This document shows positions 46,190-57,427 of a stretch of 64,000 bases of DNA, piece by piece. Position numbers and translations under genes: made by a program. The DNA is from Bemisia tabaci (taxonomy: Eukaryota; Arthropoda; Insecta; Hemiptera; Aleyrodidae): NCBI RefSeq assembly GCF_918797505.1, contig NC_092795.1, forward strand, positions 31,979,131-32,043,130. The letters are read 5' to 3'. The notes under the pieces were generated by a model. That model saw only the letters and a program-made list of their open reading frames with translations, was not told where the DNA came from and searched no databases. Numbering within the stretch: position 1 is the first letter of the stretch; every line of letters starts with the position of its first letter.

Positions 46190-46528
46190 CGACCAAAAGA
46201 GGGGTATAGATAAGGGCCATTTTGGGCCCACCCTTGCTAAATTTCCCCAACTCTACAAGGTTTTGCATTTTAGAGGTCTATATTTCACGGAATGCATCGT
46301 GGAATGGTCCTTTTTAGTCTTTTTTTGGGTCTACTGGCTTAAACATGCGTCTGAAGGCTGATTATAGCCAAAAATGCGGATATTTCGGCATTCGACCGCA
46401 AATTTGCAAAACCCGCATTTTTCGCCAAAATCGGCCTTCAAATCCAAATTTAGACCGAAAATGACCAAATTATGATTCATTTTGTGTGGGCCCAAAAAAG
46501 ACCCTTACTGATACCCCTCCTTTTACGT
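46190..46528. mobile_element. Family X inverted-repeat element
   Basis: aggggtatagataagggcca then ttttgggcccacc pairs with tgggcccaaaaaagaccctt then actgatacccctcc. The interior also holds paired ttttggccaaaa-type words. No coding. Confidence 0.7.
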
Positions 46529-47728
46529 TAAATCGATCGAGACCGTATATTACTCTGAGATATCTGGGAATGAAGAAAGAGTCCTATACTGAACTATAAT
46601 GTGTTCATGTTTCTCTTGGTGTCGGAAAAGCTCGGAAGAAAACAATCAACTTATTTCACTTTTGCTATGATTTTTTGAGGATAGATAAAGCAATAAGCCC
46701 CCACATTTAAGAATAATACGATCCCGGAACGGAAAGAATAGGTAATTTATCGGTTTTTAAACATCATTTTTCGCTCAATGAGTGGGTTTGTTGCATGCAA
46801 TAGATACAGCCAGGTGGAGAGACTTGGTAGAAGGAAAATGGCGCAAAAATCATGATGGTAACATGAAAGAAGTCTAAAATCTACCTCTTAAGGCGCAATT
46901 TGCAAAGTTTGAAACATGCTTTTACCTATCGTCAGACACCATGTTCTTTAAGTCAATGTGTCATTATGTATGAGTCAATTTCTTCGAGGCGGCAACCTTT
47001 TAGTTTATTTAATTTCATCCATGCATGTTAAAGTTTCCGAACTATGAAAACGAAGGCAGTCAACTCGAGTTCAGAAAAATGAGGGTCTACGCATCCTTTT
47101 CGGTAGGTAAATTATTACCTGCAGGCCTGAGGCTATGTGAATGATTTATGAATGACAAGATCGGAAAAATTCTTACATCCCTAACACTACTTGGTTTGTC
47201 CATTTTATTAGTGGTACATACGGGGCTACTCTCAAAATCTGACGAATCTTTTTTAAAAAGGCTTACAATGACCGCTTTATCGGAAAATGAGCAGTACCTC
47301 TTCTGAAAATCGTTGAACTCGGACTGGTTCGGAGCTTTCCGGTAAATTGATTATGCTTACCTGCAACAGAAAACAGATCACAAAATTAGGCAATGTTTTC
47401 AGAAAGTATACTACAAGGATAACAAATTGAAAATACGTATGTACATATTCTTATACTTTTCGAATATTCTTACACTTACATTTAAATTTTAACAAGGATC
47501 GCCCATTGTTATCATCCGGTAAAAATACTTCAAATTTTATTCCTATACATCAAAAGTGTACGACAATTTTTGGGAACTTAAGAGGGGAGGGGAGGCTCCG
47601 TCAAGCGTTAGGTTATATTATTAAGGTGGGCCAGGGTTTGCGTTACGAAGAGTTGCAAAGGGAAGGGGAGGGGGTCAAAAATGCCAAGATTTCTTTTCAC
47701 AATCCCAACTGAAGTCCTAGCTTATTTT
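46529..47728. other. Stretch without a recognised feature
   Basis: No repeats or supported exons. Confidence 0.4.
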
Positions 47729-47874
47729 GGCGCCAGATATTAGAGTAGTTGCACAAGCCAGAGGTATGGTTTAAGTCAGCTGAAAGCGTGGTTAGATTAA
47801 CTATACCGCTAACTGGTGCCTTTAATGTTCTAGCTAGTGCAACTACTATTATGGCTGGCGCCATACTTTTATTC
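47729..47874. mobile_element. Family Y palindromic element
   Basis: tttggcgccagatattagag then tagttgcacaagc on the left pairs with ctagtgcaactactattatg and gctggcgccata on the right. About 145 bp. Confidence 0.75.
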
Positions 47875-47880
47875 AGTGAG

Positions 47881-48034
47881 TGGATGAGAGAAGGAACGGA
47901 TGAGAGGAATTCGGGAACGAGTTGATCAAAGATTATGAAAAACTAGGGAAAACGTTCAATCTGTATAATCTTCATTCCGGTTTGTGACATCCACAAGCCG
48001 ACGTGTCTTACCTCTCCCTATAAAGGGACTCTAG
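47881..48034. mobile_element. Family Z fragment
   Basis: Matches the complement of 51567-51730: gagagaaggaacgg, gatcaaagatta, gtttgtgac, ending tccctataaagggactctag. The SINE is inserted in its outer edge. Confidence 0.65.
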
Positions 48035-48283
48035 CCGGCCAGGTTGGCCTAGTGGTCAGCGCGTCTGACTCTAGGTCAATAGGTCCCGGGTTCGAATCCC
48101 GGTGGTGGCGTCTAATTTTCACGGAATTGACGAGTAGATCTGCTGAAACAGATTCTCCTCGGCCCTAATCCCGGAAAATTAGAAAAGCCTGGAGCGTGGA
48201 GCCTGATGTCTACGGACACTAAACATTGTCTAAAGTTGGCTGAAGGTGCAATAGGCACGAAGCCATTAAAAAACCAGCAGGAG
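48035..48283 (+). mobile_element. tRNA-derived SINE with perfect TSD
   Basis: The head contains a full A box (tggcctagtggt) and B box (gggttcgaatcc) with tRNA spacing. The T arm pairs, but the acceptor stem is broken, so it is not a working tRNA. About 170 bp of unrelated body follows. The 12-bp repeat aagggactctag flanks it (48023-48034 and 48284-48295). Pol III transcription would run left to right from the internal boxes. Confidence 0.88.
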
Positions 48284-48730
48284 AAGGGACTCTAGATATT
48301 CCTCGGAGGGCGGACGTGGACGTGCCGTCGGAGAATCTGGTACGGATCTCGTTACGTGTGAGAATGGAGCCGGGGCCGAGGGTGGCGCTGCACTCGGGTT
48401 GGCATTGTGGATTGTGGTCGGCGCAGATAAATTAGAGGGATCGTGACTCCCGAGCCGGGCGGATGCGGAGGAGCATGGGAATCGGGCACCGGGCGCCGGG
48501 ACCGCGGGGCGCACTCCGGCCACAAAAAAACGGGTTGGACGACCAAGAGGACGCCGAGAACGCGCTGCGCTGCGGTGGCTCCCGAAGCCGTGCAACAGGA
48601 CGGTCGCGGTCGGCCACGCCATCGTCTGCGGCCCCGACGACCGGCGACCGGCGACCGTCGCTTCCTCCCAACGGGGGCGACGCGACGCCCAACGCCGACG
48701 CCCGATGCTGTGAGGTGATGGTATAGTGAC
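48284..48730. other. GC-rich stretch, no supported gene
   Basis: Frames of 60-118 codons overlap on both strands, a composition effect. The last 53 bp (48678-48730) recur at 51889-51941. Confidence 0.4.
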
Positions 48731-51456
48731 TAGAGTACCTGTATAGCAAGAGTATGGACAGATCGCTTCATGGAAGGCTTAGGGCCCAAAAGTGCAGCCA
48801 CCCTTCTAACCAACTTCTGACGCACTAAATTTCATTGGATTCCAATTCTAACGAAGATGGCTAAGAAAGTACATAAATGAGCGTTCTTCCACAAAAATGA
48901 GTAAATTTATGCAAAAACTAAGTCAAAAACGTGCTTTATAAATGATGGTTCGTAGCAATTGTATTAATAAATCGTTCTGGATAATTGAAATTCATAGGTT
49001 GGCTGCATTTCTGGGCCCTAACTTTATTCGCGGAGGCATCGGTGCACTCAAAAAAAAAACTACGGCCCTGTGACCCGGTTGCTCTGGACACTGGTGATCC
49101 CGGCGTTAACGCGCTGTGCGCCAGCTAGTACTGGACCCAGCGGCCGGTGTCCCGTGGACCCCGCGCGGCCTTCATGGCCGTAAGACCGGTTAGGAGCCGA
49201 GCGTAAGTTACGGGTTTCAGGATCGGAGCCAACCGCTTCCACGGCCGTTGGCAGTGAGGTGAGATTCAGTTTTCGGAAAATGGCGTCACCATCAGATTAA
49301 AATTGAGACGGCTACGTGTATATTCGCAGAAAATTATAATATTTTACGTCAATGTTATTCAGTGCGTGAATTTAAAGTTGCCGCCAGCCTTGAACATTTT
49401 CGGGAGCGATCGCAGCCACCACTCAGCGTTGTTTATTGAGGTTAGAATCTAGTAAATTGCTTGTCATTGTTGGTCATTGCTCATTACGTGTGTTCGTTTT
49501 TCGTTTAATTTTGGAGGTTTTCGATATATTTTCTTGATTCTGTGCGGTGCACGATTGATTCTAAAGTTCTGTGTGATAACGCTTGTCAAATACTTTCGGA
49601 AATGCGACGAGAGTGAAGTGAAAATTGTCAGTTTTACCTACACACTGAGCTCATATCCTCTCCTCCTGTAAGTTCGTTTGCAATTCACTTATTTTCCCCC
49701 TACTAAGGGAAAGAACTTAAATCCAAGAAAAGCAATCAATTACCTGCCACGCATCTTCCCACAGAGTAAATTACCGCCACACTAAAATACTGATAATGTA
49801 GACACAAGAATGTCTATTTACCGATTGCAACTTCATTGTGCCACCTTTGCTTGCTCATAAGATTGGGTTGATTTTTTATTCCATTTCAATCTAATCTCTG
49901 GCTTATACTTAAATGTTTTCAATTGAGAGTAGGTAGTATTTCACTCTCCGACATCCAACACCTCCCTTCTCTGTTGCCAAAATAGCTGTCCGCCAGCGGA
50001 AGCTATAAGCCAATCTTGCCTGCGTTGATTATCCGATAAGAGCCAGTGCAAACATTGTTGCTGTGAATATCTCTCTGATTCCATATCCCAATTCTAGGGA
50101 GCTCAGTGTACTGTAATAGTGGTAAAATTTTGTGTGAATCGCGCTTCAGTTTGCTGAAGGGAAGATCTACAATTTTAACAAGTGTGACAATTTTCGGTGG
50201 TATATTTCTTCGCTAATATTTTGTGGAAATTGTATCCGGTAGTTATTGCGGAGAGTTATATCTTGAAGTTTTGTCAACTTTTACTACTGAATTTACACTT
50301 TGAAATATTCTCAACCTCATTTTCAAGATTCTGAAGCTTTTCTAGTCGTAAGGAGTAAAAATCTGTAAGTACCTAGACCTACGCCTGTGCTTTTCCTTTG
50401 TTAATCATTTGGGTGATTTCCTACTTTGCATTCGTATTTTTTATTGAGGGATGAACCAGGTTTTGTTTTTGACAAATGCTGAATTCTCATTGAGTGAAAG
50501 TAATTACATTTATTGAGAACGGGCTGCCAAGTGATAAAAATGATTTTTCAATTTACATTTTTCGCTGCAATGAGTTTTAGCAATTTATCATACCTTGGAC
50601 AGTCTGTTCTACATTTAAAATAGGTAGCATGAATTTTTGATCTATCTACATTTGTTCCTTCCAGTGCTTCCCCAGTGCTTTATTTATTTCTACGAAGGCT
50701 TGCAACATTAAAGTTAGGTTTTTGAAAATTTCTCTTGATATCTCTACACGATGAATAAGCTAACATTCATATGCTGATTTTCTTTCTCAATAAGCATCAT
50801 CTCTTCTCTAAGATTCATCTCTTTTCTCAAATTGACTTGCTGAACTATCAGCCAAGGAGTTCAAATCTCTCTTGATATCTGAAACATGATCAACAAGCTA
50901 ACGTTCATATGCTCTTTTTCTTTCTTAGACATTGAATTATCCATCACTTTCCTGAAACTAAATTGTTATGAACTATCAACAAAGAAATATATACCTATTT
51001 TAAAAAGAAGGAAAGAAAAAAAATCTTGTTCAGAAATTGACACAAGATAATTCATTCAATGTTTAAAACTTTGCTGGAAAGTTTTTCTTTTCTAAGTATG
51101 TACTTTAATGGTGAATTTTCAGCTGTAGTTCCGAAAAAATCCACCACGTCGCGGACAGCGGCGGCGCGCAGAGCTCCGGCCGTCCAGCCCGTAAGTAGCG
51201 CCTAGAGCGCAAGCTGCCTATGCCGCTCGAGGCCGCGACTTACGGTTTTCATGTCCGTAGGACTCCGCATCGTCCCCGCACGTAGCAATCCGGCCGTCAG
51301 GCGCGTAGGCGAACGGTAGTGCCATATAGCCCATCCAGTCCGTGCTCCAGGTCCGCTGCTTATGGCCTCCACGGCCGGAGCTTTTTTTGAGTGTGAAGGC
51401 CTGATGGAGTTTCGGAGTTTCACATCCGTCTATACTCTCGCTATACAGGTACTCTA
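48731..51456. mobile_element. 2.7-kb hAT-like non-autonomous element
   Basis: Terminal inverted repeats of 33 bp with three mismatches start tagagtacctgtatagc, fitting the hAT end rule YARNG. The 8-bp flanks atagtgac are identical (48723-48730, 51457-51464). The interior has a second inverted pair, cactcaaaaaaaa near 49045 and ttttttgagtg near 51393, beside GC-rich blocks, and no frame above about 75 codons, so no transposase. See the findings for a caveat on the TSD. Confidence 0.7.
48779..49022. repeat. Inverted pair inside the hAT-like element
   Basis: ttagggcccaaaagtgcagc at 48779 pairs with gctgcatttctgggccctaa ending 49021. Probably an embedded MITE. A similar ggggcccaaaaggatatagc lies at 51541. 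Confidence 0.65.
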
Positions 51457-51566
51457 ATAGTGACTAGAGTATGTTCATAGGGAGAGTACGGACAACTCGA
51501 AAATTTGGAGGTTAGGTTTGATCAGGTCATGTAGCTCTTGGGGCCCAAAAGGATATAGCCAACCTG

Positions 51567-51875
51567 GAGTCCCTATATACTGAGAGTCAAGACAACACCC
51601 CCTCATGGAGTCACAAACGGGAATAAAGATTACACAAATTGAAAGTTTTTTGTAATCTTTGATCGGTCCATTCTCAAATTCCTTTCTCCGTTCCTTCTCT
51701 CATTCCGTTTGTTCCTTGCCGTACCCCCAATTCCCCGGTCCATTCCAGATTATAATCTTTGCAATTGGTGAAAACGGAATCTTTTTTCCCGTTTGTGACA
51801 ATGTGGTGGCCTAAAATACGGGAACCAATCAGAAATGGATTCACATTGTCTTGACTCTCAGTATAAAGGGAATCT
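51567..51875. mobile_element. Family Z element, complete copy
   Basis: gagtccctatatactgagag then tcaagacaa pairs with ttgtcttgactctcagtata then aagggaatc. Arms of 29 bp with two or three mismatches. Inner pair cacaaacgggaa / ttcccgtttgtgac. Confidence 0.8.
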
Positions 51876-51888
51876 ACTCCCAAGGACC

Positions 51889-51941
51889 CGACGCGACGCC
51901 CAACGCCGACGCCCGATGCTGTGAGGTGATGGTATAATGAC
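51889..51941. repeat. 53-bp direct repeat of 48678-48730
   Basis: cgacgcgacgcccaacgccg through ggtatartgac. One mismatch over 53 bp, copies 3.2 kb apart. Confidence 0.9.
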
Positions 51942-52091
51942 AATATATTTTTGAGACCCTAAGCGCTGGAATAATGGATCAGTTGCGCTGGGCAGAATTT
52001 ATGATGCTTGCTTTTTGTACAGTAATTAAAAATTACAAGATTTGTCCGAACAGCAACTTTCTACGGTGAATATTAGATATCCCGCTTTGAA

Positions 52092-52262
52092 AAATGCGGT
52101 TTATGACGTCATCCACCGCGGTAGTGACACCCTTGGTTTTTCCACTTTGCTTTCATCCGAGTTTTTACATGTTGAGTAACCAGAGCAAAATAATGGTTTC
52201 CCTGACTGATGAAAGCAAGGAGGAAGAAACCAAGGGTGTCACTACCGCGGGGGATGACGCCA
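52092..52262. mobile_element. Family BB foldback
   Basis: gtcatccaccgcggtagtga then cacccttggttt pairs with aaaccaagggtgtcactacc then gcgggggatgac. Arms of about 52 bp; inner gctttcatc / gatgaaagc. Confidence 0.85.
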
Positions 52263-52621
52263 CGCACTGAATTATTCAAAGTTGATCAAACTCGCCTTTA
52301 ATTTTTGCGTATGCAATCCTGACATCAGTTTACCACAAATAGTTGCATCTAAATTTTCAGTTACCTCGTACGTCGCATTGTTACTCAGGGTCTCCGTGTG
52401 GAATGGAACCATTAGGAAAGCAAATTCGCCTTCAATTTTTCGGATGCAATACGCATATCCATCAAGCACGAATAGTTGTATTCGGCGGTTGGTTGTCTCG
52501 CCTTGATGTTTTGTGGGGACTTAGACCGTGAGGTAAGGAAGTTGCTACGTGATTGTGGACTGTTACAGTTTGGAATGCAAGTTTGCCTTCTAATGTTTGG
52601 AATTGTCATTCGGAAATTCAT
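52263..52621. repeat. Weak ~133-bp tandem similarity
   Basis: aaactcgcctttaatttttg then cgtatgcaat near 52287 resembles aaattcgccttcaatttttc then ggatgcaat near 52420, and a third aagtttgccttctaatg near 52581. On the minus strand the units read as similar peptides (CIRKIEGEF, THTQKLKASL), but no splice pair or start supports a gene. Confidence 0.45.
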
Positions 52622-52821
52622 GAAATAAGAAAAATGTTGTGACGGAAAATAATGACACCGTAAATCTCAGATCAGCAGAAGTCGTTTTTCACATTTCATT
52701 TTTTATGAAAACTTTTAGAAATTTTTCGGACAAATTATTGTGGGCAATAAATAATTTTCTAAATTAATTTAAGAGAATTAGGATATTTATTGGTTCAAAT
52801 AATTGTCAGTTTAGTGCCCTG

Positions 52822-53095
52822 CAGGGCCGGATTAAGGCGGCGGCCATATGGGCCGCGGCCCATGGCGGCAAAATGTAGGGGGCGGCAAATGCAATCTTTT
52901 TGAATGTAGGTATCACAAAAAGAGAGGAAAATATCGGATTCAGAAAATAAATTACAAACGAGAAAGGGCGACAAAATCTCTCATTTTCCGAGAGTGAAAG
53001 TATATTAAATTCTAATTTTGTTGTCTTTCGGTGATACAAGAGACAACACCTTTAGTTCGTCGAGTTAAAAGAGAAACCAAACACGCAATTTGACC
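52822..53095 (+). mobile_element. Family U element, copy 2
   Basis: cagggccggattaaggcggc, ggccatatgggccgcggccc, aaattacaaacgag.aaaggc, ending near cacgcaatttgacc. Matches the complement of 38690-38958. Confidence 0.7.
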
Positions 53096-54520
53096 TGGAA
53101 TCAGAGACCGCAATAGCTCATATCCGAGTTGCCTCGGCCTCAGGTATCAAGAGGCAACTGTACCGGGAATTCCCTCGGTATTGAAATCTGGACGGGGATC
53201 GGAACGCGTACCGCGCTGTCAACCCCTTCGGAGGCGCGAGGGGATGTGGAACGCATGCGGTTAAAATCAGGACCTCGGATCGGTCTCTTCTCCGATGAAA
53301 GTGAAATCTTGAGTTAACTATCAACGGCCGGATAGTTCGCTCAGAATCAGCGATTTCGAGTTGATTCAACGGACGGCGACAATTCGCTCAACCTCCTCGA
53401 TTTCAAAGTCTTGTCCAGGCTTTGAATGGTGGCTCTAATTCGGCCGCGTCTTCTTGTGTTTCATTTTCGTCCGTCCGACTGACAAAATGATGCATGAGTG
53501 CAATGACATCTACTTTTTCTACGGCATTTCATCATTCCTTCTCAAATTTCCTTAACTGTTTATGCTCGTTCATTTCTTTATATATTTAACACAATAGGCT
53601 CCTTACAATTATTATGTGTCATAAAAATTCACGATCGTGAAACGGGTTTACCGCAGGGAACGGATATTGAATATCTTGAGGCTTATTCAATTTAAAAAAA
53701 AAAAAAAAAAAAAAAAAATTGCTTAAATATTATTAGACAACATTACATTGTTTTATTTTAAACAAATGTTTTGATTCCTAATTAGTCAATCTACAAAAAA
53801 TTGCTTTCAATTGATTCGACCATAATATCAATGATCAATGATCATGACGTATTTTTTTATGTTATTTGCCCGTCGCTTTTACAGTGCTCCCGGCGGGCGC
53901 TTTGCTACACCTAATCGCCATCCTTGTCTATCGGAATATAGGTCATCTGGTAAATAGATCCTCGAAATTTCATTTTAAATGCCACCAATCCAAGATTTTG
54001 CTGGGCGTCTCCAATACGTTTCCTTCCAAGAGGAAACCATTTCAGTACCTCCTCAGGCAGTCTTTCATCCGCCATTTGTTAAATATGACCATACCAGATA
54101 ACCTGATTTTTTACACGTATAAGAACTAAAAATTTTAATTTTCCCTAATTTAGTTAAAAGAGGAGGGTGTAAAGAATAAATGCAACTTCCCCCATTCGCA
54201 ATTTTATCGCGAAAGCCTGGGCAGTTCTTAGATTTCGCCCGCAAAATCAAGCGTATGCAACCCGGCACTCCGCAGAGTTAAAGTAGTTGCATATTTGGTT
54301 TGAACCCAACTTTGTACATAAGTATATTCATCGATTATGATATGCTCCCCGCAATATTCAAATAACGAGGGTGTATTTCGGAAAGGGATCTCAGTTAGTT
54401 TATGTACCGTCATTTTATTTGTGATGAGTTTTCTTTATTAACTGAAAAGCCGCCAGGAAGTTAGAACACGGGATGTTCTCGGATATTTCCAATCCAAAGA
54501 GAGTAAAGGAAATAAATTTG

Positions 54521-54556
<36 letters not shown>

Positions 54557-54889
54557 AAATCGAGTTACTTTAATTAATTTTTTGATGTGGAGAGGGATTG
54601 GAATTATACTTAGACCACTTCATTTGGATATGACGAGAGCCTAAAATGTTAGTTCCAAAAGAGAAAAAAGAAATAAAAAAAAATCGGAAAATATAGTCCA
54701 ATTGTTCAATCTTCTTCGCTTAACCGCATACCATTGTGCTTTCGATTTGTTTGTTGCATTACGTTTCTTCATGATTTCTCGATACTTCACATTAGACACT
54801 AATCCCCGTACGTTTGACCGCAGAGCAGGCGAAAGGCGGACCCTCTGGTATTCTACTGTACTTAATAGCGAAGAGATAGTGACTGCAAA
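53096..54889. other. Mostly unrecognised; two poly-A runs
   Basis: A25 at 53694-53718 and A31 at 54521-54551. No recognisable retrocopy precedes them. Short unsupported frames. Confidence 0.5.
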
Positions 54890-55107
54890 CATGAAATTTT
54901 GATAGAACGGGCTCAGAAGCGTCTGACCAGAAAACTGTACTGAAAGAGGCCTCCGTTCTTTCTCAAATATCACTAATCGTCCGAAAGACTCCCAGAAATT
55001 GTTTGGATGATTAAAAATTGACCGATTTTATTTCAAATTCATAATAATAGGGTTTTATTTATTTTCATGTTCGGCTAGTTTTAGGCAAGAAAGCCGTAAG
55101 TGCTATG
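54890..55107. mobile_element. Family AA fragment
   Basis: gataga.cgggctcagaagc, gattaaaaattgaccgattt and aggcaagaaagccgtaagtg. This is the complement of 60705-60925. Confidence 0.65.
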
Positions 55108-56185
55108 CGGAATTAAACCGTGTTTTCCCCACGCACGGGAGCGTTGAACATCTACTAGGTTCCTCCCTACATTATGGATGTTGATAACCGCGGAACACCG
55201 AGGTAAAAACATTAAATAGCTCAACAATTTCCTGGTACACGTGCACCCCTAAAACCGTAGTATAATCACGAAATACACTCGACCAGCTGTCAAAGTTGCA
55301 TTTAAAACTGAGAAAAATTGAAAAACTGCGACATGACAAACCCTTTAGTAGGTAAACCATTTCTATTCACCGTGGTTCATTTTTTCTATACATAGACATA
55401 ATAGACTTTCTGATCATCATTGCGAATTTTACGAAAATGGTGGGCTCATTAATGAAATGTTCCGTTTAAACAGCACTAGGCCCATTTCCTTGATAACATT
55501 CAACATTTGGACTAACTGCTCTCTCCGGTGATCCAAAATAGCTCCTTGCTGGTACCTTTCCCAACCCAACAATACACTCACTTCCTCAAGCCATATCATC
55601 TCCCAGACTTGGATCCATTTTAGGCGTTGTGGTGGCAGGACAAAAAAAAATGGCAGCTTTAGTTCTAATAATTAATTGATTTGCTCTCCTCATAAATATT
55701 CAGAATACCAAACATTTTTCTCCTGGGTGAATAATTGACTTTTTGGATTTTTTTTATATCACTTTGATTGAAATTTTATGCAGAATCCGAATACATTGAG
55801 AAAAGTTAATCCCAGAAAATGAGAAACAAAAAATTTTCCTTGAGCTTATACTTTAGTTACCCCGGTGCAAGGAGCAGTTCTGGGAACGGGAAGCGACGCA
55901 GGCTGAATGGAGCCTTGCCGCGGTGCGAATGCGAAGGGTAGCGGCGAGGAGCCTGCCGTGTTGCCATTCACATTGCTCGCACATTACTTTCATCCCCTAA
56001 TGACTGATGAGAGGATGTCGATTGGAAACTCCATCTTCATCCAATTCCAAATCTCTGGCTAGACCGTTGCCGTTGCTGTTTTTTGATATTTGGCTAGTGA
56101 CAATTGATAAGTCCTTTAGAGGCATGAGTTCCATTTACAATGTCGCACCACTGTTGTATTGACCAACTTTTGGGTTGTTTATAGC
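55108..56185. other. Stretch without a recognised feature
   Basis: No repeats or supported exons. Confidence 0.4.
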
Positions 56186-56305
56186 GTCGCTTCTTTGACG
56201 TTAGGGTGTACCTCGGTTTCTATATGAGCCCCAGAAAGCATGAACTTATATGTGAACCGCAGCTCACGAGGAAATTGAGTTACGCCCTTCCGCCCGAGGA
56301 GCGGC
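56186..56305. mobile_element. Family B element, copy 6
   Basis: gtcgcttctttgacgttagg mirrored by gttacgcccttccgcccgag; inner tctatatgagcccc / cgcagctcacgagga. Confidence 0.65.
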
Positions 56306-57283
56306 AATATCTTCCACTTACTCAAATTTTCTAATTTTCCCCTTGAATTGATGTCTTTTCCGGAGGACCTCACAGAAAAAGAATGGTTTTAACATCATTT
56401 TTGAGAGTCTCAGGGTTTTTTTTTTTGGGGGGGGGGGGAATGTTGGCTAATTGCGATTCCGCAAATTATGATTTCTTTACGATTTGCTATCGTCTGTTAT
56501 GTGCCTACGACGCTGATTAGACAGACACAATTGCGTGTTCGGGCAAAACTTTTTTTGATTAATCTTACTGGAAGGCGACCAAAAAATTCTCAAATTGTTG
56601 ACAAAACCTCGACCAATGAAGTAGGCTGAAAATTCTATGCGTTCAACGTGATTCGCAAAATTAAGCAATTTTTCGCTTTTGGTGCTCACTCTGAGTGATG
56701 ATTCAAAATTCCCACGAAAACAGAGAATTGTGTTCCGGTGCACTTCTTTACGAACTTTTACGTGACGGCAACGAAAAATTTCTCAGATTTTTAACGAGCC
56801 TAGTGTATAATCTCTCAATTGGGCTCACAACAAAATAGGTAAGCCCAACAAGCTAGGTAGCATTCATGATTTTCCGTCATTCGGTGCCTACTTTCAGTAA
56901 TGATAAACATCACCTCAAGAGAGGAATTTTTTCAGCATTTTCTCACGTACATTAACGCACACGGAAGCTACAAAATATCTTCATGATTTTTGAAAATCCC
57001 TTTTTTTTCGAGAACCAAGAGCATCTTTGACTTTTGTAGTGGGGGAACTTCTCTCCATAATCTTTAACAGGTTGCATTGAAAATACCCACCATCCTCACT
57101 TGAAATTCACTTTTAGTCTTCAATGACCTTAACACCTCGTTTTGCAACGTCATTGGGTTTTTTCAAATGGGAAAGAAAGCACTTAAAAAAGTGCCCTGAT
57201 CTGTTAGTATCGGGAATCTAGAATAATGCATTGTAGATTAGCACTGGGCCCATACTATTCTGCATGGATATATATCAAAGTCA
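56306..57283. other. Stretch without a recognised feature
   Basis: A T9-G13 run near 56417. No repeats or supported exons. Confidence 0.4.
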
Positions 57284-57427
57284 AATGGACTACATTTTGC
57301 AATTTGGAACTATAAATTCTAGCCCGGTTTAAAAATAACGTATGTGCCAGTAGTTTCCCTAAGCACATACGTGTTTTTCCAGAAGAGGCAGAATTTATAG
57401 TTCCAAATTGCAAAATGCAGTCCAAAT
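57284..57427. mobile_element. Family K element, copy 2
   Basis: acattttgcaatttggaact then ataaattct pairs with agaatttatagttccaaatt then gcaaaatg. Arms of about 35 bp. Interior agtttccctaagcacata resembles copy 1. Confidence 0.8.

Noticed and set aside
45960..46361. 133-codon proline-rich frame
   Set aside because: It is made by the C-rich tract and the X element arm.
48035..48115. Functional tRNA gene
   Set aside because: Both promoter boxes are present but only about four of seven acceptor-stem pairs form, and a non-tRNA body with flanking duplication follows. It is a SINE head.
48266..48749. Arg/Pro-rich frames up to 118 codons
   Set aside because: Present on both strands in GC-rich DNA, no splice pair, no motif.
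52272..52621. Minus-strand exons encoding a repeated peptide
   Set aside because: The similarity between units is suggestive, but no start, splice pair or known motif supports it. Kept as a weak repeat.
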